A DNA stretch of 64,000 nt from Solwaraspora sp. WMMD1047 (lineage in GTDB: Bacteria; Actinomycetota; Actinomycetes; Mycobacteriales; Micromonosporaceae), in NCBI RefSeq assembly GCF_029626155.1, contig NZ_JARUBL010000001.1, positions 5,436,501-5,500,500 on the forward strand, given 5' to 3'. A program made the position numbers and the translations under genes. Below the pieces are notes generated by a model, which was not told the origin of the DNA, ran no database searches, and worked only from the letters and a program-made list of their open reading frames with translations. Shown in pieces: positions 53,430 to 61,048 of the stretch. Position 1 is the first letter of the stretch. Each line of letters starts with the position of its first letter.

Positions 53430-54011
53430 TCAAGCGGGCGGGTCCGGCGGGGCCTGGCCGGCGAGGGCGTCGCCGAGGCAGGTGATCCCGAACTCGAAGG
53501 CCCGGTCGATGTCGCCGCCGAGGTTGAAGGCGCCGGCCAGCTCCATGCTGATGAATCCGTTCGCCCAGGCGGTCACCGTACGCGCGGCTTCCAGCGCGTG
53601 CCGCTGGCCGGCGAGGCTCGCGGCCACCCGCATCACCGGGGCGACCGCGCGGGTCAGTGACTCCAGGCCGGGCCGGGCGGCGTCGAGGGTCGGTGCGACG
53701 ATCAGGCGGTAGCCGGCCGGGCAGGCGTGCGCGAACGCGCGGAGGGTCCGGGCCAGCTCGGCCAGATCCTGGCGCGGGTCGTCTCCGGTGCCGACCGCGG
53801 CCAGTTGGTCACCCAGGTCGTGGACCGTGGCCTCGGCGATCAGGCGGACGAGGTCGTCGCGGCTGCGTACCCGCTTGTAGAGGGACGGTGCGCGGACCCC
53901 CACCCGGTCGGCGACGGCCTGCATGGTCAGCCGGGCGAGGCCGTCGGACTCCAGGATGGCGCGACCGGCCGCGATGATCTCGTCGAGGGAGGTCCGGTCG
54001 GGGGTCGGCAT
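53430..54011 (-). CDS. TetR family transcriptional regulator (TetR/AcrR with WHG-type C-domain)
   Basis: 193 aa from ATG 54011 (RBS GGAGGAG). HTH at residues ~8-52 (LDEIIAAGRAILESDGLARLTMQAVADRVGVRAPSLYKRVRSRDDL). The C-terminal domain with SLTRAVAPVMRVAASLAG...WANGFISMELAGAFNLGGDIDRAFEFGI is the TetR_C/WHG type. It diverges from a metallo-hydrolase gene, and two perfect 17-bp palindromes fill the gap. Confidence 0.9.
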   Translation of the reverse strand: MPTPDRTSLDEIIAAGRAILESDGLARLTMQAVADRVGVRAPSLYKRVRSRDDLVRLIAEATVHDLGDQLAAVGTGDDPRQDLAELARTLRAFAHACPAGYRLIVAPTLDAARPGLESLTRAVAPVMRVAASLAGQRHALEAARTVTAWANGFISMELAGAFNLGGDIDRAFEFGITCLGDALAGQAPPDPPA

Positions 54012-54040
54012 GCCAGCTCCTCCGGGGATCACGATAGCTA

Positions 54041-54085
54041 TTGACATTAGCCATGATGGCTAACTATCGTAGCCATCATGGCTAC
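54041..54085 (+). promoter_or_regulatory. Twin 17-bp TetR operators over the hydrolase promoter
   Basis: TTAGCCATGATGGCTAA (54047-54063) and GTAGCCATCATGGCTAC (54069-54085) are both perfect palindromes around a single base, centres 22 bp apart. The hydrolase promoter -35 TTGACA (54041-54046) and -10 TATCGT (54065-54070) flank the first operator. Repression of the hydrolase gene and probably of tetR itself follows naturally. Confidence 0.75.
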
Positions 54086-54112
54086 CATAGCAACCCGGCG
54101 GCGGGCGTCGCG

Positions 54113-54823
54113 ATGAGGCTCGGACCGCACCTGCACCGGATCGGCAACGACATCGTGGCCGCCTACCTCGTCGTCACCGACGACGGTGTGACCGTCATCG
54201 ACGCGGGCCTGGCCGGCCACTGGCACGACCTGAACGCCGAGCTCGCGGGCCTGCGGCGAGCGGTGGGCGACATCCGGGGCGTGGTGCTCACCCATGGCGA
54301 CACCGACCATCTCGGCTTCGCCGAGCGGCTGCGCCGCGAGCACGGCGTGCCGGTCCACGTGCACGCCGCCGACGCCGCCCGGGCCCGCGGCGAAGTCAAG
54401 CCCAAGATCTCGTGGGGGCGGCTCAGGCTCGGCCCCACCGCCGGCTTCTTCCGGTACGCGGTGAGCAAGGGCGGGTTCCGCACGACCTACCTCACCGAGG
54501 TGGTCGAGGTGCACGACGGTCAGGTGCTCGACCTGCCCGGCGCACCCCGGATCATCGGCCTTCCGGGCCACTCACCGGGCAGCGTCGCCATCCACGTGCC
54601 GGTCGCCGAGGCGATCTTCGTCGGCGACGCGCTCACCACGCGCCACGTGCTGACCGGGCAGCGCGGCCCGCAACCGGCGCCGTTCACCGACGATCCGCGC
54701 CAGGCGGTCGCCTCGCTGCGCCAGCTCGAGGACATCCGGGCGACCTGGCTGCTGCCCGGCCACGGCCCGCCGTGGTCCGGTGGTGTCGCGGAGGCGGTCC
54801 GCGCGATCCGAACCACCGCCTGA
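54113..54823 (+). CDS. Metallo-beta-lactamase-fold hydrolase
   Basis: 236 aa from ATG 54113. Metal motif His61-x-Asp63-x-Asp65-His66 (LTHGDTDHLGF), where the first HxH is replaced by HxD, as in some family members; GLPGHSPGSVAIHVP, FVGDAL and LLPGHGPPW complete the set. Substrate unknown; the TetR twin operator suggests induction by a small molecule that it degrades. Only 27 bp separate the second operator and the start codon, so no clear Shine-Dalgarno is seen. Confidence 0.88.
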   Translation: MRLGPHLHRIGNDIVAAYLVVTDDGVTVIDAGLAGHWHDLNAELAGLRRAVGDIRGVVLTHGDTDHLGFAERLRREHGVPVHVHAADAARARGEVKPKISWGRLRLGPTAGFFRYAVSKGGFRTTYLTEVVEVHDGQVLDLPGAPRIIGLPGHSPGSVAIHVPVAEAIFVGDALTTRHVLTGQRGPQPAPFTDDPRQAVASLRQLEDIRATWLLPGHGPPWSGGVAEAVRAIRTTA

Positions 54824-54885
54824 ACGGCGGCGGTCAACGCTTCCGAACCGCCGACTGAGCCCGGGACCACGGGCCCGGGCCGTCG

Positions 54886-54920
54886 GTCCGGCCGCCGCGA
54901 TCCGTCGGCGGCGGCCGGAC
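54886..54920. terminator. Stem-loop between convergent genes
   Basis: GTCCGGCCGCCGC and GCGGCGGCCGGAC form a 13-bp perfect stem around a 9-nt loop, between the hydrolase stop (54823) and the convergent RCC1 gene stop (54940). Confidence 0.75.
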
Positions 54921-54939
54921 ATCGGACTCAGCGTGCCGG

Positions 54940-56154
54940 TCAGACCGGGAGCGTCAGCTGTCCCGGCGACGTCCGGCCGGTGGTGGTGCCGTCGCCCAGC
55001 TGACCGGCCACGTTGTTGCCCCAGCACCACAGGCTGGCGTCGGTGCGGACCGCGCAACTGTGGTAGCTGACGGCGATGTCGTTCGTCCAGGTGGTCGCGG
55101 TGCCGACCCGGTTCGGGGCGCTCCGGTGGGTGGTCGTGCCGTCGCCCAGCGCGCCCGCCGTGTTGTTGCCCCAGCACCAGAGGCTGCCATCGGTGCGGGT
55201 CGCGCACGACGTGTCGTCGCCCGCGGTGATCCCGTTCCACGAGTTGGCGGTGCCCACCTGGACCGGCGAGGTCCGGAGGGAGCCGCTGACGCCAACCTGC
55301 CCGTACCCGTTCTCGCCCCAGCACCAGAGGGTGCCGCCGGTGCGAACCGCGCAGGAGTGCGCGTAGCCGACCGCCACGTCGGTCCAGGTGGCGGTGCCGA
55401 CCTGGGTCGGGACCGTCCGGTAGCTCAGCACGCCGATGCCGAGCTGACCACTCGTGCTGTCACCCCAGCACCACAGGGTGCCGTCGGTGCGCAGACCGCA
55501 GGTGTGCGCGAAACCGCTCGTGACGCTGGCCCAGTTGGTGGCCGTACCAACCCGCAGCGGGGTGGTCGCGGTGTACGGGGAGCCGTCGGTACCGAGCTGG
55601 CCGTTCCGGTTGAAGCCCCAGCACCACAGGGAGCCGTCGGTCCGGATGGCGCAGGTGTGGCTGGGGCCGGCGCTGACGCTGGCCCAGTCGGTGGCCGTGC
55701 CGACCCGAACCGGGACGTTCCGCTTGGTGGTGGTGCCATCGCCGAGCTGGCCCCGGCTGTTGCTGCCCCAGCACCAGAGCGCTCCGTCGGTCGCTACCGC
55801 ACAGTTGTGGCTGGTGCCGGCGTCGACACTGGCCCAGGTGGCGGTGCCGACCTGGGCCGGGGTCTCCCGGTTGGTGTTGGTGCCGTCGCCGAGCTGGCCG
55901 CTGAAGTTGTTGCCCCAGCACCAGAGGCTGCCGTCGGTCGGGATGGCGCAGGAGTGCGAGTATCCGGTGGCGACGCTGGCCTGCACCGCAGCGGCCAGCG
56001 CGACCCGCTCGACGGAGGTCCCGCCCGCGGCTGCCGGCCCCGGCGTGGCTCCGATGGTGAGCACGGCGATTGCGGCGGCCGCCGCCGTGGCGATGATGGT
56101 TCTGGCTGACCGCCGCCAGCGCGGCCGCGACCATCCAGCCTGATCTTTTCTCAT
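54940..56154 (-). CDS. Secreted RCC1-repeat (seven-blade) propeller protein
   Basis: 404 aa with a signal peptide (~1-43). The mature protein is seven near-identical ~50-residue repeats of the form (H/N)(S/T)[24 protein letters not shown]...TPxxVGTATxWASVxAG. Each repeat carries two Cys (CAxRTDG and WCWG), so up to seven disulfides are possible, suited to an extracellular propeller. Seven repeats match one complete RCC1 beta-propeller. Role unknown; such proteins may bind protein or cell-surface partners. Confidence 0.9.
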   Translation of the reverse strand: MRKDQAGWSRPRWRRSARTIIATAAAAAIAVLTIGATPGPAAAGGTSVERVALAAAVQASVATGYSHSCAIPTDGSLWCWGNNFSGQLGDGTNTNRETPAQVGTATWASVDAGTSHNCAVATDGALWCWGSNSRGQLGDGTTTKRNVPVRVGTATDWASVSAGPSHTCAIRTDGSLWCWGFNRNGQLGTDGSPYTATTPLRVGTATNWASVTSGFAHTCGLRTDGTLWCWGDSTSGQLGIGVLSYRTVPTQVGTATWTDVAVGYAHSCAVRTGGTLWCWGENGYGQVGVSGSLRTSPVQVGTANSWNGITAGDDTSCATRTDGSLWCWGNNTAGALGDGTTTHRSAPNRVGTATTWTNDIAVSYHSCAVRTDASLWCWGNNVAGQLGDGTTTGRTSPGQLTLPV

Positions 56155-56612
56155 GTACTGTGCTCCCCAAACGATGTTGATGCTGCAACGGTGATGGCGG
56201 CGTTGCCCGGTAGCCGCCAGCGGCCCGGCACATTCATAGGATCACTTTAGGGATTGATTAGTGCCGATGCAAATTTCGGCCGATGTCCGGCCACCGGTGC
56301 CGGGTCCACCGCACCCCGCCCGGCCTGGGCTGGGGCTCACCCGCAGTCAGGGGGGCGGCGAAGATCACGTCGGTGCGGGTGGTAATTGAGCATTTGACCC
56401 GGGTTAGCCGCGTTCTCCGCATTCAAAATGGCTGTCGGCGTTGGAATTTCGGCATTGAACCGTTTGAATCACGCATTGTGCTGCACTTGGTCGGTGCAAA
56501 TCAGTGGTCGTGCACCCGGTGGCGATAGGCGGTCAGGTCGACGTTGCCGTCGAACCGTGTCCCGAGCGCGCCGAGGTCACTCCCCCGGGTTGGCGCCGCC
56601 CGGCCATCGGGC
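56155..56612. other. Intergenic region upstream of the RCC1 gene
   Basis: 458 bp between the RCC1 gene start and the LacI gene stop. Apart from the promoter above I see no gene; the part at 56380-56510 is clearly AT-richer than its surroundings but without repeats I can define. Confidence 0.5.
56244..56272 (-). promoter_or_regulatory. Promoter of the RCC1 gene
   Basis: On the minus strand TTGCAT (56272-56267), 17 bp, TAAAGT (56249-56244), followed ~90 bp later by the ATG at 56154. A good sigma-70-like match in an AT-richer stretch. Confidence 0.45.
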
Positions 56613-57707
56613 TCAGGCGCCGGCCGCCGTTACCGGCGCCGCTGGCGGCGGAGACACCTGCGGTGCCGGCGGCGGGGACACCGGCGCGGGCACCACCGGA
56701 AAGGCGGAGATCGGGCGGCAGGACGCCCGGACCACCAGCTCGGTGGGGAGCCGGATGTGGGTGTCGCGTTCGACGCCACCGATCAGGTCGACGAGCAGGC
56801 GCAGCGCTTCGGCGCCCATCCGCTGCAACGGCTGCATGATCGTGGTGAGCGGCGGATTGACGAGCGCCGACTCCGGAACGTTGTCGAAGCCGATCACGGA
56901 CAGCTCGTCGGGCACCGCGATCCCCATCGCCTGGGCGACGTTCAGCGTCGAGATCGCGGAGAGGTCGTTCCCGGCGAAGACGGCGGTCGGGCGGTCGGGC
57001 AGCCCGAGCAGCTCCGCGGCCGTGTCCGCCGCGCCCTCGATCCGGAACCCGCCGACGCGCACCAGGCGCTCGTCGACCGGTACGCCCGCGTCGGCCATCG
57101 CCTTGCGGAAGCCCGCCTCGCGCAACCGGGCCGACTCCAGGTCGGGCCGCCCGCTGATGTGCCCGATCCGGCGGTGGCCGAGCGACAGCAGGTAGGTGGT
57201 GGCCAGCACGGCGCCGGCGAAGTTGTCGGAATCGACGGTGGGCAGACCCGACGGGCCGGTGTGCGGGTCGACGGCCACCACGTGGAAGCCCTGCTTGGTC
57301 TCGACCACGGTCGGCGTCACGATCACGGCCCCGTCGATGAGCGTGCCGGAGAGCCGGGCCAGCGACCGGCGCTCCCACCCGACGCCGGACCCGTCGCCGT
57401 CGCCGCCGGAGTAGGCCAGCAGCTGGTAGCCGGTGCCGGCGACCTCCCGGGAGGCACCCTTGAGCAGCTCGGTCGAGAACGGCTCGAACTCGGCGACCAG
57501 GATGCCGAGCACGTTGGTGCGGTGACTGCGCAGGCTCTGGGCGCCCAGACTCGCCTCGTAACCGAGCTGGTGGATGACCCGCTGGACGCGCTCGACGGTC
57601 GCCTGCGACACGCCGTACCGGCCGTTGACGACCTTCGATACGGTCGCCACCGAGACGCCGGCCGTGCGGGCCACGTCCGACATCTTGACACGCTGCGAGA
57701 ACTCCAC
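56613..57707 (-). CDS. LacI family transcriptional regulator (BxlR-like position)
   Basis: 364 aa from GTG 57707 (ATG 57683 also possible). The HTH is MSDVARTAGVSVATVSKVVNGRYGVS, the hinge RSHRTNVLGILV, and the sugar-binding domain ends with PPLTTIMQPLQRMGAEALRLL. A Pro/Ala-rich tail of ~25 residues is unusual. It diverges from a sugar ABC importer and GH3 gene, the same layout as bxlR-bxlEFG-bxlA for xylobiose in Streptomyces. Its likely operator is at 57752-57765. Confidence 0.9.
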   Translation of the reverse strand: MEFSQRVKMSDVARTAGVSVATVSKVVNGRYGVSQATVERVQRVIHQLGYEASLGAQSLRSHRTNVLGILVAEFEPFSTELLKGASREVAGTGYQLLAYSGGDGDGSGVGWERRSLARLSGTLIDGAVIVTPTVVETKQGFHVVAVDPHTGPSGLPTVDSDNFAGAVLATTYLLSLGHRRIGHISGRPDLESARLREAGFRKAMADAGVPVDERLVRVGGFRIEGAADTAAELLGLPDRPTAVFAGNDLSAISTLNVAQAMGIAVPDELSVIGFDNVPESALVNPPLTTIMQPLQRMGAEALRLLVDLIGGVERDTHIRLPTELVVRASCRPISAFPVVPAPVSPPPAPQVSPPPAAPVTAAGA

Positions 57708-57751
57708 GCCGACGATGATAGAGGGCGTACGGGGGCCCGTCAGGATGTAGT

Positions 57752-57800
57752 CGAAAACGTTATCGATACCGATTGACACCGCGTTACGTGGCTGTAAAAC
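57752..57800 (+). promoter_or_regulatory. LacI-type operator and promoter of the sugar transporter operon
   Basis: CGAAAACGTTATCG (57752-57765) is one base from a perfect 14-bp palindrome with a central CG, typical of LacI operators. Immediately downstream are -35 TTGACA (57773-57778), a 16-bp spacer and -10 TAAAAC (57795-57800). The binding-protein ATG follows at 57847. Confidence 0.6.
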
Positions 57801-57846
57801 TCGCCGGCAGGCCAAGCACCGCGACTGACTAGTCGAGGAGACATCC

Positions 57847-59154
57847 ATGGCGATTCCGCGCCGCGCAGGCGCCGTCCTAGCGCTTTTCATGACCACCGCC
57901 CTCCTCGCCACCGCCTGTGGTGGCGGCGGCGAGGAGGAGCCCTCGCAGGGCGAACTCTACGAGAACCCGGTGACCCTGACCTGGTGGCACAACGCCTCCC
58001 AGGACGGGCCCGGCAAGACCTACTGGGAGAAGGTCGCCAAGGACTTCTCCGCGCTGCACCCGACCGTCACGATCGAGATCGAGGCGATCGAGACCAACCA
58101 GCTCCAGCGCACCCGGCTCCCCGCCGCCCTGCTGACCAACGACCCGCCGGACATCTTCCAGGCGTGGGGCGGTGGCGAGCTCCGCGAGCAGGTCGAGGCC
58201 GGCTACCTCAAGGACATCACCGACGAGGTGACGGCGGAGGTCGAGAACATCGGCAGCGCCGTCGAGATCTGGCAGGCCGACGGCAAGCAGTACGGTCTGC
58301 CGTACCGGATGGGCATCGAGGGCATCTGGTACAACAAGGACATGTTCGCCCAGGCGGGCATCGCGGCTCCCCCGACCACGTTCGAGGAGCTCAACGAGGC
58401 GGTCACCAAGCTCAAGGCGATAAACGTCGTCCCGATCGCCCTCGGCGCCGGTGACAAGTGGCCGGCGGCGCACTGGTGGTACAACTTCGCGCTGCGCGCC
58501 TGCTCGGTGGACACCCTGAAGAAGGCCTCGGTCGACCTGACCTTCGACGACCCGTGCTTCGTCAAGGCCGGCCAGGACCTGAAGACCTTCATCGACACCG
58601 AACCGTTCCAGGACAACTTCATCGCCACGCCGGGTCAGAACGACCCGACCAGCGCCAACGGGTTGCTCGCCAACGGCAAGGCCGCGATGGAGCTGATGGG
58701 CGACTGGAACCGGGGCACCCTGGAGACGATCGCCGAGGACCCGGAGAAGCTCAAGAGCTTCCTCGGCTGGTTCCCGGTACCGGCGCTCACCGGTTCCGCC
58801 GGTGACCCGAAGGCGGCTCTCGGTGGTGGCGACGGGTTCGCCTGCGCCAAGAACGCCCCGGCCGAGTGCGTCGAGTTCCTGAAGTACATCGTCAGCCCCG
58901 AGGTGCAGAAGGGCTACGCCGAGACCGGCACCGGTCTGCCGGTGGCCAAGGGCGCGGAGTCCGGCGTCGCCGACCCCTCGCTGCAGTCGATCCTGGAGGC
59001 CACCAGCAACGCCACCTACGTCCAGCTCTGGCTGGACACGGCCTTCGGTAGCACCGTCGGCAACGCGATGAACGACGCGATCGTCGCCATCTTCGCGGGC
59101 AACGGCACGCCCGAGCAGGTCGTCGAGGCCATGAAGGCGGCCGCAGCCAAGTGA
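57847..59154 (+). CDS. Sugar ABC transporter substrate-binding lipoprotein
   Basis: 435 aa. Lipoprotein signal ending LLATAC (Cys 24). The mature protein (VTLTWWHNASQDGPGKTYWEKVAKDFSALHPTVTIEIEAIE...DPPDIFQAWGGGELREQVEAGYLKDIT) is a family-1 oligosaccharide-binding protein. Gene order with LacI, two permeases and GH3 matches the xylobiose-binding BxlE; other di- or oligosaccharides remain possible. First gene of the operon; GTGA overlap with the permease. Confidence 0.93.
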   Translation: MAIPRRAGAVLALFMTTALLATACGGGGEEEPSQGELYENPVTLTWWHNASQDGPGKTYWEKVAKDFSALHPTVTIEIEAIETNQLQRTRLPAALLTNDPPDIFQAWGGGELREQVEAGYLKDITDEVTAEVENIGSAVEIWQADGKQYGLPYRMGIEGIWYNKDMFAQAGIAAPPTTFEELNEAVTKLKAINVVPIALGAGDKWPAAHWWYNFALRACSVDTLKKASVDLTFDDPCFVKAGQDLKTFIDTEPFQDNFIATPGQNDPTSANGLLANGKAAMELMGDWNRGTLETIAEDPEKLKSFLGWFPVPALTGSAGDPKAALGGGDGFACAKNAPAECVEFLKYIVSPEVQKGYAETGTGLPVAKGAESGVADPSLQSILEATSNATYVQLWLDTAFGSTVGNAMNDAIVAIFAGNGTPEQVVEAMKAAAAK

Positions 59155-60146
59155 GTTCCGTCAACCAGACCCTGAACCCCGCCGGTGGCGCTTCCGCGCC
59201 GCCGGCGGGCTTCCGGCAATCCCGGAAGTCGTCCCGGGCAGCCGAGAACCGCCGCAAATGGTACGAAATCATTGGGCTGACCACGCCTGCGGTCATCGTC
59301 TACGTGATGTTCGTGCTGGTCCCCATGGGCTTCGCCGTCTACTACAGCATGTTCCGCTGGCGGGGAGTCGGACCCCCGACCGACTTCGTCGGCTTCAACA
59401 ACTATGTCCTGGCCTTCCAGGATCCGATCTTCATCGACGCGCTGCGCAACAACGCCGTCATCGTGGTCGGGTCGCTGCTGATCCAGGGCCCCATCGCGCT
59501 CGGCATCGCCCTGCTGCTCAACCGGCAGTTCCGCGGCCGCACCATCTTCCGGCTCCTGGTGTTCGTGCCCTACGTGCTCGCCGAGGTCACGGCCGGCATC
59601 ATGTGGAAGCTGATCCTCACCGACGGCGGCACGGTCGACGCGCTGATGCGGTCGGTGGGCCTCGGCGGCCTGGTCCGGCCCTGGCTCGCCGACCTCGACC
59701 TCGTCATCTGGACGCTGCTGTTCGTCCTCACCTGGAAGTACGTCGGATTCGCCATCATCCTGCTGCTGGCCGGCCTCTCCAACGTGCCCCAGGAGCTGAC
59801 CGAGGCGGCCGCGATCGACGGGGCGAGCTGGTGGCAGACCCAGCGCCACGTCACGCTCCCGCTGCTGGGTCCGACGTTCCGGATCTGGATGTTCCTGTCG
59901 ATGATCGGTTCGCTGCAGGTCTTCGACGTGATCTGGGTGACCTCGGTGCCAGCCGTCCGGTCGCTCGGCGCCTCGGCGACCATGGCGACGTACATGGTGG
60001 ACAACGGATTCTTCGCCCGGCTGTGGGGCTACGGCAACGCGGTGGCCGTGATCCTGTTCGCCATCTCGTTCGTCGCGGCCGTGCTGTTCCAGCGCTTCCT
60101 GCTCCGTCGAGACATCGAGGGCGCCATCACCAGAAGGGCGAACTAA
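59151..60146 (+). CDS. Sugar ABC transporter permease (MalF-type)
   Basis: 331 aa from GTG 59151. Six TM helices after a ~35-residue cytoplasmic N-terminus; EAA loop ELTEAAAIDGASWWQTQRHVTLPLLGPTFRIW near residues 210-240. Forms a heterodimer with the next gene product. No ATPase gene in the operon: as in many actinomycete sugar importers, a shared MsiK-type ATPase elsewhere would energise it. Confidence 0.93.
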   Translation: MSSVNQTLNPAGGASAPPAGFRQSRKSSRAAENRRKWYEIIGLTTPAVIVYVMFVLVPMGFAVYYSMFRWRGVGPPTDFVGFNNYVLAFQDPIFIDALRNNAVIVVGSLLIQGPIALGIALLLNRQFRGRTIFRLLVFVPYVLAEVTAGIMWKLILTDGGTVDALMRSVGLGGLVRPWLADLDLVIWTLLFVLTWKYVGFAIILLLAGLSNVPQELTEAAAIDGASWWQTQRHVTLPLLGPTFRIWMFLSMIGSLQVFDVIWVTSVPAVRSLGASATMATYMVDNGFFARLWGYGNAVAVILFAISFVAAVLFQRFLLRRDIEGAITRRAN

Positions 60147-60147
60147 C

Positions 60148-61002
60148 GTGGCCACTACCACCGTCCGAAGCCCCTCGCGCCGTCCGGTGTCGTGGGGCAA
60201 TCCACTCACCTACGCGCTGGCGCTCGCCGTCGCCGGGGTCTCCATCGCCCCGGTGGTCTACGTGATCGTTGGCGGCTTCCGCACCACCCCGCAGATCATC
60301 GCGGACCCGGCCGGGCTGCCCGACCCGTGGGTGATGGACAACTACGTCCGGGTCCTGACCCAGAGCGGCTTCTGGGGACAGACGGTCAACAGTGCGGTCA
60401 TCGCCTTCGGCACGACTCTCGGCGTCGTGGCGCTCGGCGTCTGCGCCGCGTTCGTGCTCGCCCGGTACACCTTCCGGGGACGCGAGGTGCTCTACACCTT
60501 CTTCACCCTGGGCCTGCTCTTCCCGGCCGGGGCGGCGATCCTGCCGCTCTATCTCATGCTGCGCGACCTGAACCTGGTCAACTCGTACCTCGCGGTGATC
60601 CTCCCGCAGGTCGCCTTCGCGCTGCCGCTCACGATCGTGATCCTGCGACCGTTCCTGGCGGCCGTCCCCCGCGAACTGGAGGACGCCGCCGCCATCGACG
60701 GCACCGGCCGGCTCGGCTTCCTGTGGCGCATCATGCTGCCGCTGTCGCGGCCCGCGCTCGTCACCGTCGGGATCCTCGCGTTCGTGACCAGCTGGAACGC
60801 GTTCCTCCTGCCGCTGCTGGTGCTCGGCGACGTCGACCTGCACACGCTGCCGCTGGGCGTGCAGAACTTCTCCAGCCAGTACACCTCCGACACGGCGGGC
60901 ATCCTCGCCTTCACCTCGCTGGCGATGCTGCCGGCCCTGCTCTTCTTCACCTTCGCCGAGAAGCAGATCGTCGGCGGCCTGCAGGGCGCGGTCAAGGGCT
61001 GA
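60148..61002 (+). CDS. Sugar ABC transporter permease (MalG-type)
   Basis: 284 aa from GTG 60148, one base after the upstream stop. Six TM helices and the EAA loop PRELEDAAAIDGTGRLGFLWRIMLPLSRPALVTV. It is followed by the GH3 gene after 46 bp. The partner of the MalF-type permease. Confidence 0.93.
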   Translation: MATTTVRSPSRRPVSWGNPLTYALALAVAGVSIAPVVYVIVGGFRTTPQIIADPAGLPDPWVMDNYVRVLTQSGFWGQTVNSAVIAFGTTLGVVALGVCAAFVLARYTFRGREVLYTFFTLGLLFPAGAAILPLYLMLRDLNLVNSYLAVILPQVAFALPLTIVILRPFLAAVPRELEDAAAIDGTGRLGFLWRIMLPLSRPALVTVGILAFVTSWNAFLLPLLVLGDVDLHTLPLGVQNFSSQYTSDTAGILAFTSLAMLPALLFFTFAEKQIVGGLQGAVKG

Positions 61003-61048
61003 CCCGCGGGCGGCACCAACACGGGTACAACAAACGGAAAGGCACAGC

